Source: Roseateles sp. SL47 (GTDB lineage Bacteria > Pseudomonadota > Gammaproteobacteria > Burkholderiales > Burkholderiaceae_C). Taken from it: a DNA stretch of 64,000 nucleotides. Below, in pieces: positions 17,862 to 27,173 of the stretch (the first letter of the stretch is position 1; every line of letters begins with the position of its first letter). Made by a program: the position numbers and the translations under genes. The notes below the pieces were generated by a model, which saw only the letters and a list, made by a program, of their open reading frames with translations, searched no databases and was not told the DNA's origin. The stretch spans positions 1,054,001-1,118,000 of the forward strand of contig NZ_CP113068.1 in assembly GCF_026625885.1 (NCBI RefSeq), given 5' to 3'.

Positions 17862-19082
17862 ATGGAAGTCCGGAAACAAGCCTCCCTCCAACCGCTGGCG
17901 GCGGCACTGCTGCTGGCGGGTGCCGTCGGCGGCGCGCAGGCCCAGATCTCGGGGGATGTCGTCAAGATCGGCATCATCACCGACATGTCCAGCGTGTATG
18001 CCGACATCGATGGGGCCGGGGGCGTCGAAGCGGTGAAGATGGCCATCGCCGATGCAAAGGGCATGGTGGCCGGCAAGAAGATCGAATTCGTCTTCGCTGA
18101 CCACCAGAACAAGGCCGATGTGGCTGCCTCCAAGGCCCGCGAATGGTTCGACACCCAGGGGCTGGACCTGCTGATCGGGGGCACCAACTCCGGCACCAGC
18201 CTGGCCATGGCCAAGGTGGCCGCGGAGAAGAAGAAGCCCTTCATTTCCATCGGTGCCGGGACCTCGCGCCTGACCAATGAGGAATGCACGCCCTTCACCA
18301 TCCACTATGCCTACGACACGGTGGCGCTGGCCAACGGCACCGGGGCTGCGGTCACGAAATCCGGCGGCAAGACCTGGTACTTCCTGACGGCCGACTACGC
18401 GTTCGGCACCTCGCTGCAGGCCGACACCTCCGCCGTGGTGGCCAAGTCCGGCGGCCAGGTGCTGGGCAGCGTCAAGCATCCGCTCAATGCCAGCGACTTC
18501 TCCTCGTTCCTGCTGCAGGCGCAGAGCTCCAAGGCCCAGATCCTGGGCTTGGCCAATGCGGGCGGCGACACCATCAATGCGGTGAAGGCGGCCAACGAGT
18601 TCGGCATCACCAAGACGATGAAGCTGGCCGGCCTGCTGATGTTCATCAACGATGTGCATTCGCTGGGGCTCAAGACCACCGAAGGCATGTACCTCACCGA
18701 CAGCTGGTATTGGAACCAGAGCCCCGAGGCCCGCGCCTGGAGCCGTCGTTTCTTCGAGAAGATGAAGCGCATGCCCTCGTCGCTGCAGGCGGCGGACTAT
18801 TCCGCCACCATGCACTACCTCAAGGCGGTGGAAGCGGCCAAGACGGATGACGGCGACAAGGTGGTGGCCCAGATGAAGGCCACGCCCATCAATGACTTCT
18901 ACACCAAGGGCAGCATCCGCAAGGAGGACGGCCGCGGCGTGCACGACATGTTCCTGCTGCAGGTGAAGTCCGCCAAGGAGTCCACCGAACCTTGGGACTA
19001 TTTCAAGGTGGTCACCCGCATTCCTGGCGAAGAGGCCTTCACCAAGCTGGCCGATTCGAAGTGCCCGCTGGTGAAGAAATAA
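17862..19082 (+). CDS. Branched-chain amino-acid ABC transporter substrate-binding protein
   Basis: The 406-residue product is a periplasmic Leu/Ile/Val-type binding protein. A signal peptide spans the first ~27 residues and ends GAQA-Q. The mature domain begins ISGDVVKIGIITDMSSVYAD and has the two-lobed type I fold motifs LIGGTNSGTSLAMAKVA, FISIGAGTSRLTNEEC and TWYFLTADYAFGTSLQ. AGGAG precedes the ATG at 17862 by seven bases. It lies between the two ATPase genes and the two permease genes, so it serves that transporter. The true ligand could be an aromatic acid or amide rather than an amino acid. Confidence 0.9.
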   Translation: MEVRKQASLQPLAAALLLAGAVGGAQAQISGDVVKIGIITDMSSVYADIDGAGGVEAVKMAIADAKGMVAGKKIEFVFADHQNKADVAASKAREWFDTQGLDLLIGGTNSGTSLAMAKVAAEKKKPFISIGAGTSRLTNEECTPFTIHYAYDTVALANGTGAAVTKSGGKTWYFLTADYAFGTSLQADTSAVVAKSGGQVLGSVKHPLNASDFSSFLLQAQSSKAQILGLANAGGDTINAVKAANEFGITKTMKLAGLLMFINDVHSLGLKTTEGMYLTDSWYWNQSPEARAWSRRFFEKMKRMPSSLQAADYSATMHYLKAVEAAKTDDGDKVVAQMKATPINDFYTKGSIRKEDGRGVHDMFLLQVKSAKESTEPWDYFKVVTRIPGEEAFTKLADSKCPLVKK

Positions 19083-19106
19083 GGTCGCAGCTCACAGGTC
19101 CGTGCA

Positions 19107-19994
19107 ATGACTGACATCTTTGGCGTTCCCCTGCCCGCCTTGCTGGGCCAGTTGCTGCTCGGGCTTGTGAATGGCTCGTTCTATGCGATGTTGTCGCTGG
19201 GGCTGGCCGTGATCTTCGGCATGCTCAACATCATCAACTTCGCGCACGGCGCGCTCTACATGATGGGGGCGTTCCTGGCGTGGATGGGGCTGGAGTATCT
19301 GGGCATCAACTATTGGGTGATGCTGGTGCTGTCGCCCTTGGTGGTGGGGGTGTTCGGGCTGGTGATCGAGCGGCTGCTGCTGAAGTGGCTGTACAAGCTG
19401 GACCATCTCTACGGCCTGCTGCTGACCTTCGGCATCACGCTGGTCATCGAGGGTGTGTTCCGGTCGTTCTACGGTGTGTCCGGCCAGCCCTATGCGGTGC
19501 CGGATGCCCTGGCCGGTGCCACCAATCTGGGCTTCATGATCCTGCCCAACTACCGCGCGTGGGTGGTGGTGGCCTCGCTGGTGGTCTGCCTGGGGGTGTG
19601 GGCGCTCATCGAGAAGACATCGCTGGGCGCGACGCTCCGGGCGGGCACCGAGAACCCGCGGCTGGTGCAGGCCTTCGGGGTCAACGTGCCCCGCATGGTC
19701 ACGCTCACCTATGCCGGCGGGGTGGCGCTGGCCGCCTTTGCCGGCGTGCTGGCTGCGCCCATCCTGCAGGTGAATTCGCTGATGGGGTCCAACCTCATCA
19801 TCGTGGTGTTTGCGGTGGTGGTGATTGGCGGCATGGGGTCCATCCTGGGGTCCATCCTCACCGGCCTGGGCCTGGGCATCGTGGAAGGCCTGACCAAGGT
19901 GTTTTATCCGGAGGCCTCCAACACGGTGGTGTTCGTGGTGATGGCGCTGGTGCTGCTGGTGCGACCGGCAGGCCTGTTCGGCAAAGAGAAGTAA
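19107..19994 (+). CDS. livH: Branched-chain amino-acid ABC transporter permease LivH
   Basis: The 295-residue membrane protein has about eight hydrophobic spans and LivH hallmarks: LVNGSFYAMLSLGLAVIFGM, NIINFAHGALYMMGAF, a LRAGTENPRLVQAFGVNV coupling loop that contacts the ATPase, and VIGGMGSILGSILTGLGLG. It pairs with the following LivM-type permease to form the channel. It starts 24 bp after the binding protein gene. Confidence 0.93.
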   Translation: MTDIFGVPLPALLGQLLLGLVNGSFYAMLSLGLAVIFGMLNIINFAHGALYMMGAFLAWMGLEYLGINYWVMLVLSPLVVGVFGLVIERLLLKWLYKLDHLYGLLLTFGITLVIEGVFRSFYGVSGQPYAVPDALAGATNLGFMILPNYRAWVVVASLVVCLGVWALIEKTSLGATLRAGTENPRLVQAFGVNVPRMVTLTYAGGVALAAFAGVLAAPILQVNSLMGSNLIIVVFAVVVIGGMGSILGSILTGLGLGIVEGLTKVFYPEASNTVVFVVMALVLLVRPAGLFGKEK

Positions 19995-20018
19995 ACCCCA
20001 ACCAGGACACGGCGGGCC

Positions 20019-21008
20019 ATGGATAAAAAGACTTCGGGCTATGTGGCGTTGGTGGCGGCGGTGGCGTTGCTGCCCTGGCTGGGCGTGTATCCCATCTTCG
20101 CGATGAAGGTGATGTGTTACGCGCTTTTCGCCTGCGCCTTCAATCTGCTGATTGGCTTCACCGGGCTGCTGAGCTTCGGCCATGCGGCTTTTTTGGGAAC
20201 GGCGGCCTATGCGGCCGGACACGCGCTGAAAGTGTGGGGCTTTCCACCGCTGCTGGGCATTGCGTTCGGCACGGCGATGGCGGCGGTGGCGGGGCTGGTG
20301 TTCGGGCTGCTGGCGATCCGACGCTCGGGCATCTACTTTTCAATGATCACGCTGGCCCTGGCGCAGATGCTGTTCTTCTTCTTTCTGCAGGCCTCGTTCA
20401 CCGGGGGGGAAGACGGTCTGCAATCGGTGCCGCGCGGCTCCCTGCTGGGGCTGCCGCTGGAGAATGACACCACGCTGTTCTATCTGGTCCTGGCCATCTT
20501 TGCGCTGGCCTTCTGGCTGATCTACCGGACGGTGCACTCGCCCTTTGGCCAGGTGCTGACGTCGATCCGTGAGAACGAAGCGCGGGCGATCTCGCTGGGT
20601 TATGACACCGACCGGTTCAAGCTGCTGGCCTTTGTGCTGTCGGCGGCGCTGGCCGGGTTGGCAGGCGCTACCAAGACCCTGGTGCTCGGATTTGCCACGC
20701 TCACCGATGCGCTGTGGACGACCTCGGGCATGGTCATTCTGATGACGCTGGTGGGTGGCATGGGCACGATGGTGGGGCCGATCATCGGCGCGCTGCTGAT
20801 CATTGCCCTGGAAAACAAGATCGGCGACCTGGGCCAATGGCTGGCCGAGGTCACCGGCATCCAATGGTTTGCCGGGCTGGGGGAATCGGTCAGCCTGGTG
20901 ACCGGGCTGATCTTCATCGTCTGCGTACTGGCCTTCCGCCGGGGGCTGGTGGGCGAAGCCGGTGCGCTGTGGGAGCGTTGGCGTCGGTCCGCTGCAGAGG
21001 TACGTTAA
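20019..21008 (+). CDS. livM: Branched-chain amino-acid ABC transporter permease LivM
   Basis: The 329-residue membrane protein has LivM features: NLLIGFTGLLSFGHAAFLGT, a LLAIRRSGIYFSMITLALAQ span, the coupling loop SIRENEARAISLGYDTDRFK and VGGMGTMVGPIIGALL. It is the last gene of the operon. IS-end-like sequence begins 13 bases after its stop, so the native downstream region may have been replaced. Confidence 0.93.
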   Translation: MDKKTSGYVALVAAVALLPWLGVYPIFAMKVMCYALFACAFNLLIGFTGLLSFGHAAFLGTAAYAAGHALKVWGFPPLLGIAFGTAMAAVAGLVFGLLAIRRSGIYFSMITLALAQMLFFFFLQASFTGGEDGLQSVPRGSLLGLPLENDTTLFYLVLAIFALAFWLIYRTVHSPFGQVLTSIRENEARAISLGYDTDRFKLLAFVLSAALAGLAGATKTLVLGFATLTDALWTTSGMVILMTLVGGMGTMVGPIIGALLIIALENKIGDLGQWLAEVTGIQWFAGLGESVSLVTGLIFIVCVLAFRRGLVGEAGALWERWRRSAAEVR

Positions 21009-21020
21009 TTCGATCATGCA

Positions 21021-21680
21021 GGAAGCTCTGCATAACCCGTTCGGCAGCTTGCGCTGAGCACGCCGTGAGCTCGGGCGCGATCAACGGATCCGTCGATCAA
21101 CCTGCTGGACGCTCTCAACCCTTCTTCCGGCGCACTCATCCCCGCATTTCCATCAGCGGCCTTCGCGCCGTCCACACATTGGACAGCGCGAACAGCGTGA
21201 CGATCTGACAGGGGTTCTTGAACAGCCGGCGGTATCGCACTTTGGTGAAGCCGAACTGTCGCTTGGGTACCCGGCAGGGATGTTCCACCGTGGCCCGGAT
21301 GCTGGCCTTCATCTTCTCGGCCCGCTCGGCGATGAAGTCCGGCTCGATGAACGGGTTGAGCTGCCGTCGCTTGCCTGGACGCATGGCCACATGCCACGTC
21401 GGGCCTGCTGTTTCGGGGCGCTTGGGAATGCCTTGGTCGCCCGCGTCGCCGAACGCAAGCTCTTCATCGCCGTGCAGCAGCGCTGCGGCCACGTGGATAT
21501 CGGCGACATTGCCCGACGTCGCCACCACCGTGTGCACCAGCCCCGAGGTCATATCCACGCCGATATGCGCCTTCAGGCCGAAGTCATCGTTGTTGCCCTT
21601 CTTGGACTGCTTCATCTCCGGGTCGCGCTCGCCCTCCATGTTCTTGGTCGAACTCGGCGCCGAGATCACTATGGGATGGG
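21021..21680 (-). mobile_element. Remnant of an IS5-type insertion sequence
   Basis: The segment holds the 3' part of a transposase gene plus a terminal repeat-like sequence GGAAGCTCTGCATAACCC starting at 21021, right after livM. The promoter-proximal end of the element is missing; similarity stops near 21680, before the stop codon of the next gene. No matching inverted end was seen on the other side. A near-copy of the end sequence occurs, in the same orientation, at 24385. Confidence 0.6.
21136..21669 (-). pseudogene. IS5 family transposase, truncated 5' end
   Basis: The 177-codon frame corresponds to the C-terminal half of an IS5-type DDE transposase: ISAPSSTKNMEGERDPEMKQ, KKGNNDDFGLKAHIGVDMTS, GLVHTVVATSGNVADIHVA, FGDAGDQGIPKRPE, WHVAMRPGKRRQLN, and the C-terminal VEHPCRVPKRQFGFTKVRYR. 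The N-terminal helix-turn-helix and the first catalytic Asp are absent. The usual GDAGYQG reads GDAGDQG. The fragment cannot be active alone. Confidence 0.8.
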
Positions 21681-21708
21681 CCCGGAGTGATGCAGACCTT
21701 CCTTCGCT

Positions 21709-24183
21709 CTATTGCGTCAGCGCTTCCAGCTGCTTCAGCAGGGCTATCCATTTTTCCCGGAACGCGCGGCCGAACGATGCCGGATCGCCATCTTTGGGAC
21801 GCAGTCCTGTCGAGTCGCCCAGGGTCGCCTTGGGCGCCGTGCCCACACGATCCTCAATGATGCGGCGCGTCACATAGTCGGCGAGCAGCGGAGGAAGATC
21901 GAACGCCATGGCGACAAAGGCGGCAATGGCCACCTGATCATCGGTCGCCAGATCAACACCACCAGTCGCCTTGCCCAGGTAGGCCGGCAGCACCCCTGCG
22001 GAAGCTTCGGCACGGCTGCGGCTCGGTGTCAATTGATCGTTGCCCACGACGGTGGGGCCCAGTGACGATATGACAGGCGCCATCGCCTTCTCCTTGCCGG
22101 TCACACGGGCGGCCTGCGCGCCAATCACTTCCAGGCTGGTACCGTCGTCCCCTCGTAGTCTCAGATTCAGGGTGGCGGACGGCTGCAGTGCCGCCAAAGG
22201 CTCCAGCCCGTCAAGCGCCACCGCAATGGCCTCAATTGCCTTGGCGACCACCTCGGGCTCGCGTTCGATCCGTTCCCTGCCATACCAGCGCTCCAGTGCA
22301 GCTTCAAGCTTTTCCTTCACGGGCCCTGCAGCGAGTTGCACCTCTTCCCGTGTTCTCTGCTGCTCCTCAGTGCCCCCAATGGACGCTGGCTGCGTAAATC
22401 GATGGTCCGCATCCGGAATGTCAGCATCCTTGTTTTCCAGCGCCGCCTTCAGCCCAGCATCCAGCGCCCCCGACGCCGATTCATCGGGGCCGACGGCGTA
22501 CACGAGGTAGTCAAACGTTGAGTCGGGTGCGTCGGAAGCCTTGAGCACACGCTGCACGCCGGCTTGCGTCAGGATATCGGCCACCTTCTCGGTGTACCGG
22601 TCTTTTCCAGCGGTCACCGTCACCCCCTCAGTCACCCCCACGCCCGTCCGACGTTGGTAATCACCAAAGTAGGCCAGCACCACAGTCAAGTTGCTGGTCC
22701 TGATCTTGAAGTTCGCGAAGCCCTCGACCCAGGCAGGTTGGCTTGCCGCGAACCAGGTCACCTTGATGTCTGCCTTCGTGGCGCTGTAGGCCACATCCAC
22801 CCCGGCGTTGGGCCCTGCCAGAACGATGCTGAAATCGGCCCCGCGTTGGCTCCTGACCCTGTTCAATTCGGAGTCCGGCTTGCCCAGTTGACGGTGGAAC
22901 TCGTCCATGTCCAGCACGCGGACGTTGCCTCCGCTGGCCTGCCGACTCTCGAAGTCAGCCGCGTCGAGCGGCGGCTTGTGCTTGCCAATCCCCAAGGCAG
23001 AGACCAGGTGCCGCGCCCGGAAAGTCCCCCGGCCGGTCTCGACCTCGTAATATGCCTGGCCCGCTTCGGCCTTGCGGACGCCGCCACTGCGGATGTCCGT
23101 ATCGATCTGCAGCACGCTATGGGCCTTCAACACCTGGGCCACCTCTACAGAAAAGTCTCCGGTGTCGGCGAAGCTTTCCGGGTCGTCCGCCCGGCCCCGC
23201 TTGGGGCTGATCCAACCCAATGGGTGGTTCACCGACTTGAAGGCGCGATCATTCCTGGAGCCCGGTTCCCAGGGCTGAACACGCCCGATCACCAGGGTCT
23301 GCAGCGGGTCGCTTCCCAGCCGGTTGGCCACCATGTGGTAGGCCACTGCCGGCCCCGCGCCCAGATAGACCGTGTCCCAGATGCGCTCGCGCCAGGTGGC
23401 TGAGGCGCCCGGCCCGTCCTTGGTTGACGACTCCCGCTGCTTTCTCACCAGCGCCGTGTAGACCTTCTTCAGGTGTTCCAGATTGTCCAGCGCGACCGGT
23501 GTGTCCCCACCCCGCGCCGTCTCGCTCTTGCCTTGGGGCCGCAAACCCACGGACCGCACGGCGTCGCGCACCCACATCTCATTGAAGGCACCACCCACCG
23601 CCTTGACCAACTGCGTGTGTTCGCCCGGGTTCACCGGGGGGCTCAAATCCGGCGCCGACAAGGCAACACTGCCAAGGCGGCCGAATTCCTTGGCCAGTTC
23701 AGTACTGAAGTCGTACGCATCCAGGCTGTGCCGCTCCAGCGCCATCACTTCATGGAACAAGGCCATCACGTGCTGGTCATTGTCCAGGTCCACCTCGCCA
23801 TGCTCTGTGGCGTCGTGCGCCAGTTCAATCAGCCGGTGCCCCAGCGACAGGTTGTCGGGGTCCTCTCCAAACGCAGACTCAAACGCTTGCTGATCTTCCT
23901 TGGCAAGACGGGTCTTGATACGCTGAAACGCCGCTCGCACCCTTGGCTTCACATCCGCGTGGCGAGGCCGGCTCTCCAGACTGGCGCCCACATAGTCGAT
24001 GCGACGCTGGTGGACACCCTGAACCACCTGCCGCTGCGCGAGCATGCGCGGAGACCGGTCCACCAAGTCTTGCAACGCCCCAAGGCGGAGCACCCCTTGG
24101 GACGCGATTCCCAGCGCTGGCTCGTGCTCGTGAGACAGGGGCGAAGGCTCATGCTGCTTCGGGGCTGGCGCTTGAATGCTCAT
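21709..24183 (-). CDS. Unrecognised 824-residue protein with an FAD/NAD(P)-binding-like domain
   Basis: The ATG at 24183 (MSIQAPAPKQ) follows TGAGGA by five bases. Residues 36-60 contain LQDLVDRSPRMLAQRQVV, like the 'SPR..AQR' leader repeats of many secreted polymorphic-toxin or contractile-injection-associated proteins. A helical, charged region follows. A Rossmann-type motif, VYLGAGPAVAYHMVANRLG, begins near residue 272. Later segments VSALGIGKHKPP (394-405), VLAGPNAGVDVAYSA (454-468) and YLVYAVGPDESASGA resemble the second dinucleotide-binding part of flavin monooxygenases. There is no signal peptide. It lies alone beside an IS remnant, between livM and ubiA, which suggests acquired DNA. 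Function is unknown. Confidence 0.65.
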   Translation of the reverse strand: MSIQAPAPKQHEPSPLSHEHEPALGIASQGVLRLGALQDLVDRSPRMLAQRQVVQGVHQRRIDYVGASLESRPRHADVKPRVRAAFQRIKTRLAKEDQQAFESAFGEDPDNLSLGHRLIELAHDATEHGEVDLDNDQHVMALFHEVMALERHSLDAYDFSTELAKEFGRLGSVALSAPDLSPPVNPGEHTQLVKAVGGAFNEMWVRDAVRSVGLRPQGKSETARGGDTPVALDNLEHLKKVYTALVRKQRESSTKDGPGASATWRERIWDTVYLGAGPAVAYHMVANRLGSDPLQTLVIGRVQPWEPGSRNDRAFKSVNHPLGWISPKRGRADDPESFADTGDFSVEVAQVLKAHSVLQIDTDIRSGGVRKAEAGQAYYEVETGRGTFRARHLVSALGIGKHKPPLDAADFESRQASGGNVRVLDMDEFHRQLGKPDSELNRVRSQRGADFSIVLAGPNAGVDVAYSATKADIKVTWFAASQPAWVEGFANFKIRTSNLTVVLAYFGDYQRRTGVGVTEGVTVTAGKDRYTEKVADILTQAGVQRVLKASDAPDSTFDYLVYAVGPDESASGALDAGLKAALENKDADIPDADHRFTQPASIGGTEEQQRTREEVQLAAGPVKEKLEAALERWYGRERIEREPEVVAKAIEAIAVALDGLEPLAALQPSATLNLRLRGDDGTSLEVIGAQAARVTGKEKAMAPVISSLGPTVVGNDQLTPSRSRAEASAGVLPAYLGKATGGVDLATDDQVAIAAFVAMAFDLPPLLADYVTRRIIEDRVGTAPKATLGDSTGLRPKDGDPASFGRAFREKWIALLKQLEALTQ

Positions 24184-24595
24184 GTCTGTCCTCAGGGAAG
24201 CTGCTTTCCGATGCGCTGATTTCAGCTCCTGACGCCTGACCCCACCGGCCCATCGCCTGCAAGCAGTTGACCGATCCGCAGGAGCATGGACGCCCGATGG
24301 GAGGAGCTGATGTCCATCAGCGTAGGAACGCTGTTGACCCTGCGCCATCAGCACGCATCGGAGATGAGGCGGACGAATCTCCCAGGAAAGCTCTGCAAAA
24401 CCCCGAGTCTTTCTCCTAGGGAACCGCGACAACATCTCCGTCAGCAATGACGACGATCACTTGCGCCATCACGGCTGTCTCCGGGACGCGAGCATGGGAG
24501 GCTGGCACCTCTGTCCGCTCTACGACGTCTCCACCTCGGAGCTCCGTCGCAAGCTGGCCTCAGCAGAGCGGCAGCGCAACAACGACAATGGCGCC
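24184..24595. other. Intergenic region upstream of ubiA
   Basis: No gene is recognised in these 412 bp. The stretch contains the promoter region of the 824-residue protein (minus strand) and of ubiA (plus strand), and an IS-end-like sequence at 24385-24404. An open frame from 24461 merges into ubiA but shows no conserved-looking sequence. Confidence 0.4.
24385..24404 (+). repeat. IS-end-like sequence, second copy
   Basis: GGAAAGCTCTGCAAAACCCC here and GGAAGCTCTGCATAACCC at 21021 share 15 of 16 bases over the core AAGCTCTGCAWAACCC (24388-24403 and 21023-21038). They are in the same orientation, so this is not the missing inverted end of the upstream element but probably the scar of another copy. 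Confidence 0.5.
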
Positions 24596-25513
24596 ATGAA
24601 TGCCCCCGCTCCTTCCCCGGCCCTGCCCTCGCGGCTGTCGCTCTATCTCAACCTGATCCGCTGGGACCGGCCGGCGGGCACCTATCTGCTGCTATGGCCC
24701 ACCTTGGCCGCCCTGTGGATGGCGGCCGATGGATGGCCGGGGTGGCATCTGCTGGCGGTCTTTGTGCTCGGAACCTTCCTCATGCGCAGCGCCGGCTGCG
24801 CTGTGAACGACGTGGCCGACCGCGACTTCGACAAGCATGTCAAACGCACCGCCCAGCGCCCCGTCACCACAGGGTTGATCACGGTCAAGCAGGCGCTGAC
24901 GCTGGCGGGAGTCCTGTCGCTCGTGGCGTTCGGGCTGGTGCTCACCACCAATGCGCCGACCATCCTGTTGTCCTTCGCCGCGCTGGCCGTCACCATCCTC
25001 TATCCGTTCACCAAGCGCTGGGTGTCGATGCCACAGGCGGTCCTGGGCGTGGCGTTTTCGTTCGGCATCCCGATGGCGTTTTCCGCCGTGCTGGGCGGGC
25101 GTGAATGGTCGCTGGAAGCCGTGCAGGCATCCGTGCCACTGGCCGCCTGGGGACTGCTGCTGGGCAATCTCTTCTGGGTGCTGGCCTACGACACGGAATA
25201 CGCCATGGTGGACCGGGACGATGACATCCGCATCGGCATCCAGACCTCCGCCCTCACCTTGGGCCGCTTCGATGTGATCGGCGTGATGGGCTTCTATGGG
25301 GTCTTCCTGGCCTTGTGGGCGGCCCTGGGGCTGCAGCTGGGCATGGGCCATTGGTACCTCGCCGGCCTGGCCGTCGCCGCCGCCCAGGTGGTCTGGCATT
25401 ACCGGCTCATCAAGGACCGCAGCCGCGAGGGTTGCTTCCGCGCCTTCCGCGAGAACCACTGGGTCGGACTGGCGATCTTCGTCGGCACCGTGCTTGATCT
25501 GAGCCTGCGCTGA
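24596..25513 (+). CDS. ubiA: 4-hydroxybenzoate octaprenyltransferase UbiA
   Basis: UbiA attaches the polyprenyl chain to 4-hydroxybenzoate in the inner membrane, a committed step of ubiquinone synthesis. The 305-residue product has about eight membrane spans and both Asp-rich prenyltransferase motifs: [19 protein letters not shown] and [13 protein letters not shown]. The opening [20 protein letters not shown] is typical. The ATG at 24596 is used; no strong ribosome site is visible. The chorismate lyase ubiC, which makes its substrate, lies 1.7 kb downstream on the other strand. Confidence 0.95.
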   Translation: MNAPAPSPALPSRLSLYLNLIRWDRPAGTYLLLWPTLAALWMAADGWPGWHLLAVFVLGTFLMRSAGCAVNDVADRDFDKHVKRTAQRPVTTGLITVKQALTLAGVLSLVAFGLVLTTNAPTILLSFAALAVTILYPFTKRWVSMPQAVLGVAFSFGIPMAFSAVLGGREWSLEAVQASVPLAAWGLLLGNLFWVLAYDTEYAMVDRDDDIRIGIQTSALTLGRFDVIGVMGFYGVFLALWAALGLQLGMGHWYLAGLAVAAAQVVWHYRLIKDRSREGCFRAFRENHWVGLAIFVGTVLDLSLR

Positions 25514-25605
25514 GCCTGAATGAGCGGCGGCCTGCCATTGCGCCTGGCGGCCGGACCGGTGGCAGGGCAGCTGCGGTCGATGGCAGTGGCGGTGGCGGTG
25601 GCGGT

Positions 25606-25661
25606 GGCGTCAGGACAATAACCGGACGATGGCGTCAGGACAGTAACCGGACGATGGCGTC
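25606..25661. repeat. 25-bp tandem duplication at the 3' end of the DUF4337 gene
   Basis: Two adjacent 25-bp units (25606-25630 and 25631-25655) differ by one base and are followed by six more matching bases. The second unit contains the stop codon and last codons of the DUF4337 gene. A (GGCGGT)n-like stretch lies just before it (25587-25608). Confidence 0.8.
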
Positions 25662-26252
25662 CGGGTGCAGCCCCCACCCGGCCAACCCCGCCACACCCAT
25701 CATCACGCCCAAGGCCGTGGGCACCAGCGCCGCCGCATACAGCAGCCACAGCTGCGTCAGGGCGGTGATGGCCAGCATGGCGATGGCAATCGCCAGCAGC
25801 GCGTCCGACAGGTCGAACTGGTCATCCCGGTAGTTGAGCGCGTCATAGGTCTGCTGGTCCGCCTGGGCCTGCTGGCGAAGCTCTTCCTTCTTGACTTTCT
25901 GCTCCTCCGCCAGCGCCCGGTAATGGTCGATGGCTTTCTGGTAACCCTCGGCCGCCGGCGCAGGCGCCGACAACGCCTGCAGTTCCAGCTGCACCAGCGT
26001 CGAGCGGGCCACTTCTTCCCGCATGTTGCGGGCCTGGTAGAAGGCCCAGTGGTCGATGCGGTCCGCCTCGGCCTGCTGCATGGCCTGAACGATGTTGTCG
26101 TCCTTCACCTTGCAGATGCCCATGAAGGTGGCCAGGATCGCCACCGTCACGGCCACCGTGGCATTCAGCCGAGATCGTGGTTTCTCCGGCTCCAGGGGCA
26201 GGTCATTCACCTGCCGGGCGTTTTCAATCAGCTCTTCGGGATCGATGTCCAT
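25635..26252 (-). CDS. DUF4337 family membrane protein
   Basis: The 205-residue product starts MDIDPEELIENARQ, has one N-terminal membrane span (NATVAVTVAILATFMGICKV), a long charged helical region with the DUF4337-type segment HWAFYQARNMREEVA, and two or three C-terminal spans (DALLAIAIAMLAITALTQLW and AALVPTALGVMMGVAGLAG). The family is widespread and uncharacterised. It lies convergently after ubiA, with a tandem duplication over its stop codon. Confidence 0.8.
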   Translation of the reverse strand: MDIDPEELIENARQVNDLPLEPEKPRSRLNATVAVTVAILATFMGICKVKDDNIVQAMQQAEADRIDHWAFYQARNMREEVARSTLVQLELQALSAPAPAAEGYQKAIDHYRALAEEQKVKKEELRQQAQADQQTYDALNYRDDQFDLSDALLAIAIAMLAITALTQLWLLYAAALVPTALGVMMGVAGLAGWGLHPDAIVRLLS

Positions 26253-26536
26253 CGGGATCGTCGGCCAGGGGCCGCAAAGTCATGGTCAGCACAACGAGAA
26301 CTCGGGGCCGGTGGTGGACCGGCACGCCCGCAGTGTAGGCATGCCGGCGGACGAAGAGCGCACGCCGATGTGAGCGTTACAGCCCATCTGCCCGTGCCAG
26401 CGGGGCCGCCCGCTCCGGCGGCGTCAGCACGATCTCCCGGCGCGTCTCCCCAGCGCAGGGTGGGGTGACTGGGCAGGCGCCCACACGGCTGATGCGGAAG
26501 CGGCATCATCCCGCCACCGACCCAACGGAGCCCTCC

Positions 26537-27124
26537 ATGGACCGTCGATCCACCTGTCTGGGACTATTGGCCCTTCCGCTGACCTTCCGCTCCGTCCGGG
26601 CCGCTGAGGCCAGCGGGGATCAAGAGGTCCTGGCCCTGCTGCGACGCGGCGGCGTCGTGCTGGCGCTTCGCCATGCACGCGCTCCCGGCACCTACGACCC
26701 ACCGAACTTCCGGCTGGGAGATTGCAGCACCCAACGCAATCTCAACGAGGAGGGCCGTTCGCAAGCGCGGCGGCTGGGCGAGCACCTGCGGGCCCGGCAA
26801 CTGCGTCCTTCCCGGGTGCGTACCAGCCCCTGGTGCCGCTGCGTGGATACCGCCGAGCTGGCCTTTGGCAGCGCCGAACCCTGGGCCGCCCTGGGCTCAC
26901 CTGTCATTGGCACCGAGGCCACCAATGCCGCCTCACTCGCCCAGCTGCAGCAGGCGCTGGCCGAGGCGGCGCAGCGGCCCGGACAGTTCGAGGTCTGGGT
27001 GACCCACATGTTTGTGCTGGGAGCGCTGGCGGACGGGAATGTGTCGTCCGGCGAAGGCCTGGTACTGGCGCCTGGTGAGCGGGGTCAGACCAAAGTCCTG
27101 GGGCGTCTGACCGTGGCTGGGTGA
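26537..27124 (+). CDS. Exported histidine phosphatase superfamily protein
   Basis: The 195-residue product has a short signal peptide with a twin-arginine-like start (MDRRSTCLGLLALPLTFRS, cleavage near VRA-AE). The phosphoglycerate-mutase-like catalytic motif is VLALRHARAPGTYDPPNFRL, with RHA in place of the common RHG, followed by GDCSTQRNLNEEGRSQAR; the second histidine is in VWVTHMFVLGALAD. The substrate is unknown. The ATG at 26537 is chosen for the signal peptide. It is convergent with ubiC. Confidence 0.82.
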   Translation: MDRRSTCLGLLALPLTFRSVRAAEASGDQEVLALLRRGGVVLALRHARAPGTYDPPNFRLGDCSTQRNLNEEGRSQARRLGEHLRARQLRPSRVRTSPWCRCVDTAELAFGSAEPWAALGSPVIGTEATNAASLAQLQQALAEAAQRPGQFEVWVTHMFVLGALADGNVSSGEGLVLAPGERGQTKVLGRLTVAG

Positions 27125-27173
27125 CGGATGGCTCCACGCCAGCATTCAGCGCCAAGGGTTCAGCGCCCATGGT

